NCBI GenBank assembly: GCA_964552655.1
Contig: CAZKHG010000022.1
Coordinates: 1-48,424, forward strand
DNA from: CAZKHG01 sp964552655
GTDB taxonomy: Bacteria; Bacteroidota; Bacteroidia; Bacteroidales; Tenuifilaceae
Direction: 5' to 3'
DNA length: 48,424 bases
Made by a program: the position numbers and the translations under genes. The number at the start of each line of letters is the position of its first letter. Within the stretch, counting starts at the first letter, position 1. The notes beneath the pieces are model-generated. The model was not told the DNA's origin and ran no database searches. It saw nothing but the letters and a program-made list of their open reading frames with translations. Of the stretch, positions 26,337 to 35,929 are shown one piece after another.

Positions 26337-27560
26337 TCATTTTTTCCTCATCTGATTTCCTTTATTACAGTGATTATAAAGCATCTCCTGAGATCTGAAA
26401 TGCCCGTTTTTTAGTGCATTGACCCAATCAGAGCAAGCATCAGCATTTTTTGATTGGTAGAATTTAGCAAGACCTCTGTAATAGTAACTTTCATCAGGTT
26501 TATAATTACTTGTTATGGCTTTGCCAAAATCGTCCTCCGCGAACTTATAATTTTGGGTTTTGTAGTAACAAAGACCCCTTAAATAATAGTACTCGGGATT
26601 ATCGTTTTCAACTTTTATTAGCTTATTTATCTCGAAAAGAGCATCAACAAACTGGTTCAATTCAATCGCAACTATTATCTTCTGTTTAACTGCTGATATA
26701 TCTGATGGATAATAACCCAAATAGTAAACAATATCATCATAAGCTTTTTGATACATCTTGCTCAAAAAATAAACATTTGCCCTTTCCCGGATATAATTTG
26801 GGTTATCACCTGCTAATTTTACAGCGATATTAATATCTTTTTCGGCATTCGGTAATTTATTATGAGTGATAAACACCCCTGATCGTTTATAAAAATAGTC
26901 GGGATTTTTTTTGTTTTTCTTTATGGCTTTTGAGTAATCAGCAATAGCAAGGTTAAAGCTTCCCAGTTCGTTATATATACTTCCCCTAAGAGCAAAAAGC
27001 TGATGTTTACTATTATTTTTGATTTTTTGATTTAGCAAATCCAGAGCATCCTCCCATCTTTTTGTAGATATCAGATAATCAATTTCAGCCAGTAGCTTAT
27101 CGTAACTATTGTACCAATCTTTTTTCCACATCAAATCCCAGGCTTTGGAATCGGAGATTTTATTAAACGCCGGATCAAGTTTGATGGTACTCTCATTCTC
27201 ACGATACTCTGATGATAGATTAGCCCTTAACCATTTAAAAGAACTGGCTGTATCGCCAATTGAACAATAAGATTTGGCCAGGTAGAAAGAAGCAGAACCT
27301 TTTTTGATCCTCTCAGCCTCATTAAATGCTTCTATCGCCTGAACGAATTCGTGTTGGGAGTATAATACCTCGCCTTTTAGTTTCCTATAAAAGATATTGT
27401 TCTTGTTTTGTAAAATGCACGAATCAAGCCAGGCTAATGCTTTTTCGTTTTTACCATTTTCAAAAGCAGCCTTTGAGCGATACCAGCACTCCGGCATTCG
27501 TTGCGCTATTAAAGCCATCGAAGTAAAAAGCAAAAACAACAGAACAAGCTCTTTGCGCAT
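26337..27560 (-). CDS. Secreted tetratricopeptide-repeat protein
   Basis: 407 residues: a signal peptide (about 1-19), then helical repeats with the TPR spacing, most clearly FNLAIADYSKAIKKNKKNPDYFYKR and YKFAEDDFGKAITSNYKPDESYYYR. TPR domains bind peptides or proteins, so it is likely a scaffold in the periplasm or at the outer membrane. It starts 20 bases after the pyruvate kinase stop and shares its transcript, though no functional link is obvious. Confidence 0.85.
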   Translation of the reverse strand: MRKELVLLFLLFTSMALIAQRMPECWYRSKAAFENGKNEKALAWLDSCILQNKNNIFYRKLKGEVLYSQHEFVQAIEAFNEAERIKKGSASFYLAKSYCSIGDTASSFKWLRANLSSEYRENESTIKLDPAFNKISDSKAWDLMWKKDWYNSYDKLLAEIDYLISTKRWEDALDLLNQKIKNNSKHQLFALRGSIYNELGSFNLAIADYSKAIKKNKKNPDYFYKRSGVFITHNKLPNAEKDINIAVKLAGDNPNYIRERANVYFLSKMYQKAYDDIVYYLGYYPSDISAVKQKIIVAIELNQFVDALFEINKLIKVENDNPEYYYLRGLCYYKTQNYKFAEDDFGKAITSNYKPDESYYYRGLAKFYQSKNADACSDWVNALKNGHFRSQEMLYNHCNKGNQMRKK

Positions 27561-27580
27561 TAATAAAGTGAAATAGCGTT

Positions 27581-28996
27581 TTAAGATAGTTTGGCAAGAT
27601 TTTTAACTTCACTTATCTCCATGAAAGAAGCACCCATCCTGGGACCAAAACTACCGCCCACAATTAGTACCAGATCCTCCGAATTTATTCTTCCCTGATC
27701 ACGCATTAGTTTAACCACATCGTACAGGAAATGGTCGCGTGATTTTCTTTGTTCCATGTATTCAGCTTCAATTCCATAGGAAAGAGATAGTTGTCGCATG
27801 ACTTCTTGTTTATAACAAATCACAAAAACCGGGATTTTACCCCGAAAAGAAGCAATATATCTGGCAGTTTTTCCAGATAAGGTATCAACAATAATAGCCT
27901 TAACAGGCAAGTTGGTACATGCCCGGACAGCTGATCGGGCAAGAGTTGCAGTGATTTGGCTATTTACCTGAATTAGTTTTTGTTTTGGATCAGGCTCAAG
28001 GGTTGACTCCACCTCATTGGCAACTTTTGACATAATTTTAACGGCTTCGACCGGATAAGCGCCATAGGCAGTTTCCCCGCTAAGCATTATTGCATCCGCT
28101 CTTTGGTATATTGCATTGGCAATGTCACTAATCTCAGCCCTTGTAGGTCGTGGATGTTCTATCATTGTATGCAACATTTGGGTTGCAATTATTACTGGCC
28201 TTCTATTTTCAATACACTTTCGAACAATTCTGCGTTGGATGATAGGAATTTTTTCTGCCGATATTTCGATTCCTAAATCGCCACGAGCCACCATAATGCC
28301 GTAGGTATGATCAAGGATCTCGTCTATATTATCAATCCCTTGCTGGTTCTCTATCTTTGCAATTACTTTAATCAGACTATTATGTTCTTCGATCATTTTT
28401 TTGATCTCAATCACATCCTCTTTTTTACGAACAAAGCTGTGGGCTATAAAATCAAGTTTATTCTCAATTGCAAATTTTACAAATTCTTTATCCTTCTCTG
28501 TCAATGAAGGCAAACTGATGTGAACATCAGGAATATTTATACTTTTCCTTGGCTTAATAACCCCATCGTTTTTAACTATGCAGGTAAGAAAATTATTACT
28601 TTTTCCAGCAACCACAATCTCAATATCACCATCATCAATCAGAATAGAATTGCCTATCGGAACTTCATCCACAATTCCCTGGAAAGTAACAAACAGCTTA
28701 TCGCCCCCTGAATGCCCATCAATACTGCCACTAACAAAGATTGTATCGTTTTCAGCCACTTTTAGTTCTTCACCATTTGCCGATGTTCTGATCTCGGGGC
28801 CTTTGGTATCAACCAGGATAGCAATCTTATCTGACACCTTTCTGACATTCTCAATCACAACTTTAGACTGCTCCGGGTTTTGATGTGCTGTGTTTAACCG
28901 GACCACATTCATCCCTGCATCATAGAGCTTCTGAATGAACTCCACATCACACCTGCGATCGGATATGGTGGCCACTATTTTTGTTCGTTTATGCAT
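27581..28996 (-). CDS. pyk: Pyruvate kinase
   Basis: 471 residues, a standard bacterial length. It opens with KRTKIVATI and NVVRLNTAH, and has the active-site signature IAKIENQQGIDNIDEIL followed by MVARGDLGIEI and ATQMLHTMIEHPRPTRAE. The C-terminal domain (about 345-471) is the usual allosteric region. It converts PEP and ADP to pyruvate and ATP, the last step of glycolysis. It has its own -7 element upstream. Confidence 0.96.
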   Translation of the reverse strand: MHKRTKIVATISDRRCDVEFIQKLYDAGMNVVRLNTAHQNPEQSKVVIENVRKVSDKIAILVDTKGPEIRTSANGEELKVAENDTIFVSGSIDGHSGGDKLFVTFQGIVDEVPIGNSILIDDGDIEIVVAGKSNNFLTCIVKNDGVIKPRKSINIPDVHISLPSLTEKDKEFVKFAIENKLDFIAHSFVRKKEDVIEIKKMIEEHNSLIKVIAKIENQQGIDNIDEILDHTYGIMVARGDLGIEISAEKIPIIQRRIVRKCIENRRPVIIATQMLHTMIEHPRPTRAEISDIANAIYQRADAIMLSGETAYGAYPVEAVKIMSKVANEVESTLEPDPKQKLIQVNSQITATLARSAVRACTNLPVKAIIVDTLSGKTARYIASFRGKIPVFVICYKQEVMRQLSLSYGIEAEYMEQRKSRDHFLYDVVKLMRDQGRINSEDLVLIVGGSFGPRMGASFMEISEVKNLAKLS

Positions 28997-29016
28997 AGAA
29001 AATGTTTAAGAGGATA

Positions 29017-29024
29017 CAAAGATA
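29017..29024 (-). promoter_or_regulatory. -7 promoter element for pyk
   Basis: The minus strand reads TATCTTTG, an exact TAnnTTTG match, 20 bases upstream of the pyk ATG. No matching -33 TTG was found. Confidence 0.45.
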
Positions 29025-29093
29025 GGTGAAAGAATGTATTTGTGTAAAATAATTGTTTTTAGGTTCTTGACTAAACCGGAATGTTGCATATAG

Positions 29094-29126
29094 AAAAAAT
29101 AGTGGATACATAAGCTGATCCACTAT
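29094..29126 (-). terminator. Rho-independent terminator after the ABC permease gene
   Basis: ATAGTGGAT and ATCCACTAT (29099-29126) form a perfect 9-bp stem. Read on the minus strand it is followed by six T. Confidence 0.85.
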
Positions 29127-29153
29127 CTCATTTACAACCAATCGTATATCAAA

Positions 29154-31529
29154 TTATTCTGTTCTCAGAGATTCAGTGGGGTTGGTTAAAGCAGCCCGCC
29201 AGGCTTTATAGCTGATGGTGAGAAAAGTTATCAGTATTGTGATAAGAGCAGCCAGGATAAAAACCATTATCCCCATTTTTGTCCGATATACATAGTTTTC
29301 GAGCCAACTGCTCATGAAATAAAACGAGACCGGAATTGCGAGGGCGATAGAAATTGAAACGAGAATTAAAAATTCTCTGGATATCAGCCTGATAATAACT
29401 CCTTCGGTGGCACCTACCACTTTTCTGATCCCAATTTCTTTGGTTCGTTTCTCCACGGTATAAGAAGCCAGGCCAAAAAGTCCTAAGCAGGCTATAATTA
29501 TAGCAAGAATGGTGAACAGGGTAAAAATAAAACCACGTTTCTCGTCAGCCTCAAACTGGTTTTGAAATCTGTCGGAAAGGAATTTATATTCAAATGGTTG
29601 CTCTGGATATACGTCTTTCCAGGTGGTCTCAATAAATTTTATAGTTTCATTTATATTGTCACCAGCCAGTTTCACGTAAACAACCGGGTTATTAAACCTA
29701 TAAATCATCATAAATGATTCAATCTCATTGTATAAACCGGTTTGGTGATAATCTTTCATAACTCCGATAACCTTTGCCTTTAGTCTGGAGCCATCACCCA
29801 GCTCGATTTGTTTCCCAAGCGCTTCGTTCCACTTCATCCTATTCGCAAATGTTTCATTTACAATAACCCCAGTTAGGGTATCGCCAGGAATATCATTTTG
29901 AAAATCTCTACCAGTTTTCATCGTTATCCCAAGGGCTTCAACAAAATCATGATCAACAACGGCAAAGTTTACCCCGCGTTCAACCATACCTTCATCTGAT
30001 TCAACCTTGAAAATAACCTTGCCGGAACCTTCTCCTACGGGTGTATTCGTTGATCCCACAAATTTAATATTGGGATTTGCCAGTAGTTTATTCTTAAAGG
30101 TTGTATAGGATTGAATCATTGGCCTGGTTGTAAGGTTCAGTGTAAGTACATTCTTCTGATCGTATCCCAAATCCTTATGCCTCAAAAAATTCAGTTGTTT
30201 AAACACTACTAGCGTACAAATTATCATTGAAACAGATATGAAGAACTGAATAATCACCAAAATCTTTCTAAAGAGGTTGCCTGATGAACTTTTTGTCAGG
30301 TCGCCCTTTAAAACGGTTACAGGTAGAAATCGGGATAAGTAAAAAGCAGGGTAACTCCCACCCAATATGCCAACTATAAATATTATCCCAACTATGCTGA
30401 ATATTAAAACTGGGCTATGAAGTATTGACAAATCGAAGGTTTTACCAGCCAACAGGTTAAATTTTGGCAATACAACAGCAAGCAGGATAATGCTTAATAG
30501 CATTGAGATAAAAGTAAGCGAAACCGATTCAGCAAGGAATTGGGTAATTAAAAGTGATCTGCTGGATCCAACCACTTTACGCAATCCTACCTCTCTTGCC
30601 CGACGGGTTGATCTTGCAGTAGCAAGATTCATATAATTCATTGCAGCTATTAAGATCAGGAAAACTGCAACTATAAGGAAAATAAAAACATACGTGATAC
30701 TGCCTGTGGGTTGGGGTTCCCCAGGATTTGTTGAATGTAAGTGAATCCAGGTAATCGGTTCAAGTTTATAGCTGATGCGAATCCCAAGCCTTTCGAAAAT
30801 CTCGGCCATATACTTCTTGTACATCTCCTGAATTTTCACCTCAAAAGCCTTAACATCAAAATTCTCGGGAAATAGCAGGTAGGTATATACCCCAAAGTTC
30901 CCCCAGCTGCCCCGGAAATCGGAAGGTAAACTTTTCCTTGAAGCAAGTGCATCAAATCGGAAATGGGAATTCTTAGGAACATCCCTGATTACGCCGGTTA
31001 CCCGATAGGTAGTGTTTTCATTTTGAATTGTTTTACCAATAGGATTCTCGTTCCCAAAATATTTATTTGCTATAGTTTCGGTGAGTACAATCGTGTTAGG
31101 CTCAACCAGCGCATTATTTGGTTCTCCTTTTATAAATGGAAATGAGAAAATATCAAAAACGGTAGAATCAACATAAAAGAAGAGCTCTTCGTAAAACTCT
31201 TTCTCATTGTACTTAAATAGCGACTTCCCAAAATCGAAGAATCTTACGGATGAAATCACCTCAGGGTAATCTTTAGTAACCTGCGGGGCAAAAGGTATTT
31301 GAGCTACAATCCAGGTAAATTCATCATCAGTTTCCTTAATATGTGAGGCAACACGGTAAATTCTATCAGCTTTCTTGTGGTACCTGTCGTAGCTTATCTC
31401 ATCATACGCATAAATGATCAGAAAAAGTGCGCTGGTGATTCCAAGTGTTAACCCGATTATGTTTAAACTACTATACCCGAAATCTTTCAGGATGTTCCTG
31501 ATGGCTGTTTTAATCAAATTTTGTATCAT
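29154..31529 (-). CDS. MacB-like ABC transporter permease (FtsX family)
   Basis: 791 residues in the Bacteroidota layout: an N-terminal helix, a MacB periplasmic core domain (about 45-245), a three-helix FtsX domain (about 280-430), a second periplasmic domain (about 450-660) and a second FtsX domain (about 670-780). Motifs include ARSTRRAREVGLRKVVGSSR and VEKRTKEIGIRKVVGATEG, the two coupling helices. Such permeases export or extrude peptides or lipids, or transmit force. No ATPase gene is next to it, so its partner must be elsewhere. Confidence 0.92.
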   Translation of the reverse strand: MIQNLIKTAIRNILKDFGYSSLNIIGLTLGITSALFLIIYAYDEISYDRYHKKADRIYRVASHIKETDDEFTWIVAQIPFAPQVTKDYPEVISSVRFFDFGKSLFKYNEKEFYEELFFYVDSTVFDIFSFPFIKGEPNNALVEPNTIVLTETIANKYFGNENPIGKTIQNENTTYRVTGVIRDVPKNSHFRFDALASRKSLPSDFRGSWGNFGVYTYLLFPENFDVKAFEVKIQEMYKKYMAEIFERLGIRISYKLEPITWIHLHSTNPGEPQPTGSITYVFIFLIVAVFLILIAAMNYMNLATARSTRRAREVGLRKVVGSSRSLLITQFLAESVSLTFISMLLSIILLAVVLPKFNLLAGKTFDLSILHSPVLIFSIVGIIFIVGILGGSYPAFYLSRFLPVTVLKGDLTKSSSGNLFRKILVIIQFFISVSMIICTLVVFKQLNFLRHKDLGYDQKNVLTLNLTTRPMIQSYTTFKNKLLANPNIKFVGSTNTPVGEGSGKVIFKVESDEGMVERGVNFAVVDHDFVEALGITMKTGRDFQNDIPGDTLTGVIVNETFANRMKWNEALGKQIELGDGSRLKAKVIGVMKDYHQTGLYNEIESFMMIYRFNNPVVYVKLAGDNINETIKFIETTWKDVYPEQPFEYKFLSDRFQNQFEADEKRGFIFTLFTILAIIIACLGLFGLASYTVEKRTKEIGIRKVVGATEGVIIRLISREFLILVSISIALAIPVSFYFMSSWLENYVYRTKMGIMVFILAALITILITFLTISYKAWRAALTNPTESLRTE

Positions 31530-31718
31530 AATAATTTGTTATTTTTTTATAATTGCTGGCAATTTAAGCGAACTGAACCAAACTACAATTCTCTTAGTAA
31601 ACTTTAACAAAATATTAACAGGTCGTAAGGTTAACAGATATAAAGACATTTTCAAATAATAGACTTGAAGCCCTCACAAGTTTATAATTCTATTCCATCT
31701 CCATATAACCATGAAACC

Positions 31719-31755
31719 TAAAAAGAAAAGATCAATCACAGCATGATTGATCTTT
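31719..31755 (-). terminator. Rho-independent terminator after the T9SS protein gene
   Basis: AAAGATCAATC (31727-31737) and GATTGATCTTT (31745-31755) make a perfect 11-bp stem. On the minus strand it leads into TTCTTTTTAGG. It separates this gene from the ABC permease. Confidence 0.8.
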
Positions 31756-31780
31756 AATAAATCAAGGGGGTAAAAAATAT

Positions 31781-34465
31781 TTATCGTTTTACTACCCTCT
31801 TTACCATGACTCTGTTTTGGCTTTCTATCTTGATAAAGTATATACCGGCAGGTCTTTCCGATAAATCAAATTCCTGATTCATTGAGGGTTCATCAATTCT
31901 AACGATCAGGTTGCCGGTCAGATCATAAACGCTGGTTTTAAATTTCCCTCCTCCGGATATTCTGAAAATACCACTTGTAGGGTTAGGGAAAATTGAGTAA
32001 TCCAGGATATCCGTTTTTGGGGTTGATAGCGGGGTAAGTACCACATTTTCACGAATATCGGAATCAAATACAGATAACTTGCCACTGAGCAGATGAAAAT
32101 TATTTAGCGTAATGGTGTATGGGATGTCAGTTGCAGGTATAACCTCATTTACAACAGCAAATCCATTTGCATCTGTTGAAACTGTGTTTAGGGCACCCAG
32201 CTTAACAGCAGCGTTTGGAAGACCGACCACCCCATTTGTAATATAAAATGTTACCTTATACCTTATAATGATCAATTCAACATCAACATCAACATTATGA
32301 TCAACAACATCAATTGTCCCTCCGCCATTCTCGTAACCGGTTTTAGTAGCTGTATAAAAAATTAAAGTGGCGGGTTTAACCCCAATGAATGAGACTTTAC
32401 CTTGATCAGTAGTGTATTTTGACCCATAACCGGTTAAGGAAACTTTGGTGTTAGCTAAAAGATTACCTGAATCATCAACAACAGTGAAATTTACAGTATA
32501 AGTTTGGGCTGAGGTAAGTGCAATATTAACAATGGTATCCTTATTGGCAATAGTCAGGTTATCGGATAACGGCTCATACCCTGAAGCTGACACAGTATAT
32601 GAATAAGTTTTTGGAACTAAATAAACGCTATCTACTCCGCTGCTATTAGTAACAGCAAGAGAATCAGAAATTAATATTTCTGCATTGGGAACAGGGTTAC
32701 CACCTGACTTAACAATAAATTTGGCTTTAAAAAGCTTCTGTAAAGTTAAATTGAGAGTAACATTCTGATAAAGTATTTTTACAGTATCCCTAATGGGTGC
32801 GAAGTTTGCAGGGTAAATGTTGTACCTGTAAGTGCCATTCTTCAGCTTAATGGATGCCTGCCCGGCAATATCAGTTGTAAGGGTATCAACACCAATAATT
32901 TCAATATCAAGCCCAGGAACGGGACCAGTTGGGCTATTAATTGAAAACGTCAGAGTAGGTTCCAGATCGGGTTTTTTCATCACTAAGCGGAGAGCAACAT
33001 TCCCAATCGTAGGATTGGCTAACCGTTGAAGGTTGCCTTTTCCACTATTAAGTTTCCAAAATACTCCATTTGGAATTTTATCAAAGCCGATACCAATGGA
33101 ACTGCTACCAAGCTGGCGAACCGCTACAAAGTAGTGAGAACCTGCCTTGCAGTAAATCGGGTTAAAAGAAAGTGTGTAATAGGAATTAGTTTGAGAGGCT
33201 TCTTTGAGAATAGTTTCGGAGTATAAAATGTTTACAATTGAACTATCAACGGGGTTTAGCTCATATATATTCAACTCATACTCGAATGCATTGAAATTTG
33301 CTGTGGCAAAATCGGGCCATCCTATTTGCACACCGCTTATAAAACAGGGATAAGGCGTATAGTAAATATTCCCAAATTCCTGATCCATTCCCAATGATAA
33401 ACCACCAGCAATCCCGTAATCTGTTGCATACAGATCAGGGGATACTTCAAATTCTGAGGTATCAGTATTGTTGGCTATCGCCTCGTCCTGATCGGCTTCA
33501 ACTTTATATACAAATTTATAATGGCCTTGTGTGGCGAACTTCAATAACGAATCAGTTTTAACAAATCTGGTTTCTCCTTCCTCCAGGGTGTCGGTAATCT
33601 GTGCTTTTGAGATGAAATCGGGTAGTTGAACTGATGTTACATTTATTCGGGCTGTATCCTCCAGCTTAGATCCAATATTTTTAACGTAAGCATTAAATGA
33701 AAATTTAAAGGCGTCAACTATAAACAACGGAACTGCTGAGTTGCTGAATGCCAATCCATTAATAGTTAAATCGGGTATTGAAGAATTTGAAACGCTAATG
33801 TCATCCACAGCAACCTGACTGCCAGTTCCGCTCCTGTTTTCATAAACAAAGGCTAATCGGATCCGTTTGCCAGAGTATTCATCAAGGGATAAAACAACTT
33901 TATTCAAATACTGGTTGCTCCCGCTGGTTTCATCCCAGCTCTTTGCCAGATCCCATACCTGGGTATCAACATCATAAACCATTACATGAAAATATGTGAT
34001 GTACTGGTAATAGGTATTGTTGTAATACCATAACCAGAAATTCAGATTATATCCTGTTTCAGCCGGAATTGTAATGGTATCGCTGCTGATAAGCCATGTG
34101 AAATTCTGGGCAGTGTATGAAATTGCAGCAGAACGTGTGCCTGAATGTATATAGGTGGAGCCATTGCCATTAAAATTGGTAGGTTTACAAAGGAACCACA
34201 TCGGAGAAGTGGCATCGGTTAAACTTTGCCCGGTGAGATCAACACCCCTTTTAATTACCCATTTTGAGGCAAAGTTATCAACGTAAGAATCAAAATTTTC
34301 AGAATAGATAATAGATTTGTTATAGGCCAAAGTAGTATTAGAACTAAGATTTTTCCCATTCAGATAGTAGCTCGATTTATCACCAAATGGCATCCTTTCA
34401 GGCTGAGCCATCATGTAAACTGATGCTGATATTAGAATCAGACTTAATAGTATTTTTCTCATCAT
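31781..34465 (-). CDS. Large secreted protein with T9SS type A C-terminal sorting domain
   Basis: 894 residues from ATG 34465, which gives a clean signal peptide (MMRKILLSLILISASVYMMAQ); an in-frame ATG 48 bases upstream would only add a non-signal extension. A choice-of-anchor J/MAM-like beta domain (about 50-230) is followed by a CARDB-like region (about 240-340), a second beta domain, and about four carboxypeptidase-regulatory-like repeats (about 520-800). The end is a typical T9SS type A signal, DYSIFPNPTSGIFRI through GIYFIKIES and VMVKRVVKR. It should be exported by the type IX system and fixed to the cell surface. No catalytic domain is seen, so an adhesin or binding role is likely. 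Confidence 0.88.
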   Translation of the reverse strand: MMRKILLSLILISASVYMMAQPERMPFGDKSSYYLNGKNLSSNTTLAYNKSIIYSENFDSYVDNFASKWVIKRGVDLTGQSLTDATSPMWFLCKPTNFNGNGSTYIHSGTRSAAISYTAQNFTWLISSDTITIPAETGYNLNFWLWYYNNTYYQYITYFHVMVYDVDTQVWDLAKSWDETSGSNQYLNKVVLSLDEYSGKRIRLAFVYENRSGTGSQVAVDDISVSNSSIPDLTINGLAFSNSAVPLFIVDAFKFSFNAYVKNIGSKLEDTARINVTSVQLPDFISKAQITDTLEEGETRFVKTDSLLKFATQGHYKFVYKVEADQDEAIANNTDTSEFEVSPDLYATDYGIAGGLSLGMDQEFGNIYYTPYPCFISGVQIGWPDFATANFNAFEYELNIYELNPVDSSIVNILYSETILKEASQTNSYYTLSFNPIYCKAGSHYFVAVRQLGSSSIGIGFDKIPNGVFWKLNSGKGNLQRLANPTIGNVALRLVMKKPDLEPTLTFSINSPTGPVPGLDIEIIGVDTLTTDIAGQASIKLKNGTYRYNIYPANFAPIRDTVKILYQNVTLNLTLQKLFKAKFIVKSGGNPVPNAEILISDSLAVTNSSGVDSVYLVPKTYSYTVSASGYEPLSDNLTIANKDTIVNIALTSAQTYTVNFTVVDDSGNLLANTKVSLTGYGSKYTTDQGKVSFIGVKPATLIFYTATKTGYENGGGTIDVVDHNVDVDVELIIIRYKVTFYITNGVVGLPNAAVKLGALNTVSTDANGFAVVNEVIPATDIPYTITLNNFHLLSGKLSVFDSDIRENVVLTPLSTPKTDILDYSIFPNPTSGIFRISGGGKFKTSVYDLTGNLIVRIDEPSMNQEFDLSERPAGIYFIKIESQNRVMVKRVVKR

Positions 34466-34498
34466 ATTAATTTTATCTAACCGGAACAACCTCTGAAT

Positions 34499-34520
34499 CA
34501 AAGTTAAAAACACAAAGTTA
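34499..34520 (-). promoter_or_regulatory. Tandem -7 elements upstream of the T9SS protein gene
   Basis: The minus strand reads TAACTTTG twice (34499-34506 and 34513-34520), both exact TAnnTTTG matches 14 bases apart. The nearer copy is about 34 bases before the ATG. Either could be the promoter. Confidence 0.45.
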
Positions 34521-34652
34521 TAAAAGAGATTTTGAAAATGTTAATATACAGCAATTAAACTTATTTTTTTAAAAAAAGGTTAGGAATATTTGATATGAGT
34601 TGATGAACTGGTAGGATATATTGATATAATTGGGGAATTCCTATAAAAAAAT

Positions 34653-34718
34653 TGGGCTAAACCCACAAAACTAAACTTCTCCTATTGCTATCAGTTTATG
34701 CTGACGGCAATAGGAGAA
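34653..34718. repeat. Diverged REP-like palindrome, same family as the copies near 47000
   Basis: TGGGCTAAACCCA (34653-34665) resembles the reverse of the GGGCTTTAGCCC unit near the right end of the window. It is followed by a hairpin with perfect 12-bp arms, TTCTCCTATTGC (34677-34688) and GCAATAGGAGAA (34707-34718). The 12-mer GCTGACGGCAAT (34700-34711) is identical to 47031-47042 beside the transposase gene. It sits between the lyase gene's 3' end and the T9SS protein gene, and may also act as a terminator. Confidence 0.65.
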
Positions 34719-34744
34719 TGAATTAAAATACCTTAGAGAAGATT

Positions 34745-35929
34745 TTAAATTTTTGCCAATGCCTGATCGAGGTCATCAATTATGTCCTCAACATCCTCAA
34801 TGCCAACAGATAACCTGACCAATCCATCGGTAATTGCGGCTTTCTCCTTGGCTTCTTTGGACATTTTAGAGTGGGTCATTGATGCAGGGTGCTGAATAAG
34901 GGTTTCAACACCACCAAGAGAAACAGCCAGCATTGCAAGTTTCACGTTATCCATGAGTATTTTACCTGCCTGCAAGCCACCCTTCACCTCGAAGCTGATC
35001 ATTGCACCAGGTCCTTTCATCTGCTTTTTAGCCAGCTCATATTGCGGATGAGACTTTAACCCAGGGTATTTAATCCATTCAATCTTAGGATGTTTTTCCA
35101 GGTAATCTGCCACTTTTATTGCGTTTTCCTGTGATCTGTCCATCCTGATTGAAAGTGTTTTCAACCCACGAATTACCAGGTAAGCCTGATGAGGATCCAT
35201 ATTGCAACCCATGCCCACCATTGTTGACCGGAGCTGTTTGTAGAGTTCCTCATTTTTAGCTACAATTATTCCTGCAACAATATCAGCGTGGCCATTAATG
35301 AATTTTGTCATTGAATGAAATACAACGTCGGCACCGTATTCAATTGGTTTTTGCAGGTAAGGGCTGGAGAATGTATTATCAATCACCAGGATTAAACCAT
35401 GTTTGTGGGCAATATCAGCGCAAGCCTTAATATCGGTAATCTCCATTGTCGGATTGGTTGGAGTTTCGATATAGAGCATTTTAGTATTTGGCTTGATTGC
35501 CTTTTCCACAGCATCTAAATTGGAGGTGTTGAGGTAAGTGCTTTCAACACCAAACTTTTTAAAATATGATTCCATAATTCCTCTGGATGGACCATACACC
35601 GCATCGGTGCTAACAATATGATCGCCTGTTTTAAGGAAAGCCATATATATTGTTGATACTGCGCCCATACCCGATGAAGTTGCTACACCTCCAAAACCGC
35701 CTTCGAGTATAGCCACCTGGCGCTCAAGAGCATTGATGGTTGGGTTTCCAATTCTGGTATAAATAAACCCATTGCTTTCGCCTGCAAAGCATTTGGCGCC
35801 TTCATCTGCGGTTTCGAATGCAAAGGTTGAGGTTTGATAAATTGGGACTGTAGCACTTCCCAGTGGATCAGCACCCATTCCACCATGGATTAGCAGGCTG
35901 TTAAAGCCTAATTTTTTGTTATGTTCCAT
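34745..35929 (-). CDS. Cys/Met-metabolism PLP-dependent enzyme (cystathionine or methionine gamma-lyase type)
   Basis: 394 residues, a full-length fold type I enzyme. It has YTRIGNPT (Tyr58, Arg59, phosphate and neighbouring-subunit contacts), Tyr112 in VYGPSRG, DNTFSSPYLQKP with the PLP aspartate, and Schiff-base Lys209 in FHSMTKFINGHADIVAG. At the position where classic methionine gamma-lyases have YGCT it reads YGPS, so the specificity cysteine is absent. It could be a cystathionine gamma-lyase/synthase or an O-acetylhomoserine or methionine-type lyase. Its ATG shares one base with the stop of the Hdr-type membrane gene (TAATG), so it is translationally coupled to that operon. Confidence 0.88.
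   Translation of the reverse strand: MEHNKKLGFNSLLIHGGMGADPLGSATVPIYQTSTFAFETADEGAKCFAGESNGFIYTRIGNPTINALERQVAILEGGFGGVATSSGMGAVSTIYMAFLKTGDHIVSTDAVYGPSRGIMESYFKKFGVESTYLNTSNLDAVEKAIKPNTKMLYIETPTNPTMEITDIKACADIAHKHGLILVIDNTFSSPYLQKPIEYGADVVFHSMTKFINGHADIVAGIIVAKNEELYKQLRSTMVGMGCNMDPHQAYLVIRGLKTLSIRMDRSQENAIKVADYLEKHPKIEWIKYPGLKSHPQYELAKKQMKGPGAMISFEVKGGLQAGKILMDNVKLAMLAVSLGGVETLIQHPASMTHSKMSKEAKEKAAITDGLVRLSVGIEDVEDIIDDLDQALAKI

Noticed and set aside
34466..34513. Upstream ATG for the T9SS protein
   Set aside because: It places charged residues before the signal peptide; ATG 34465 gives a clean signal sequence.
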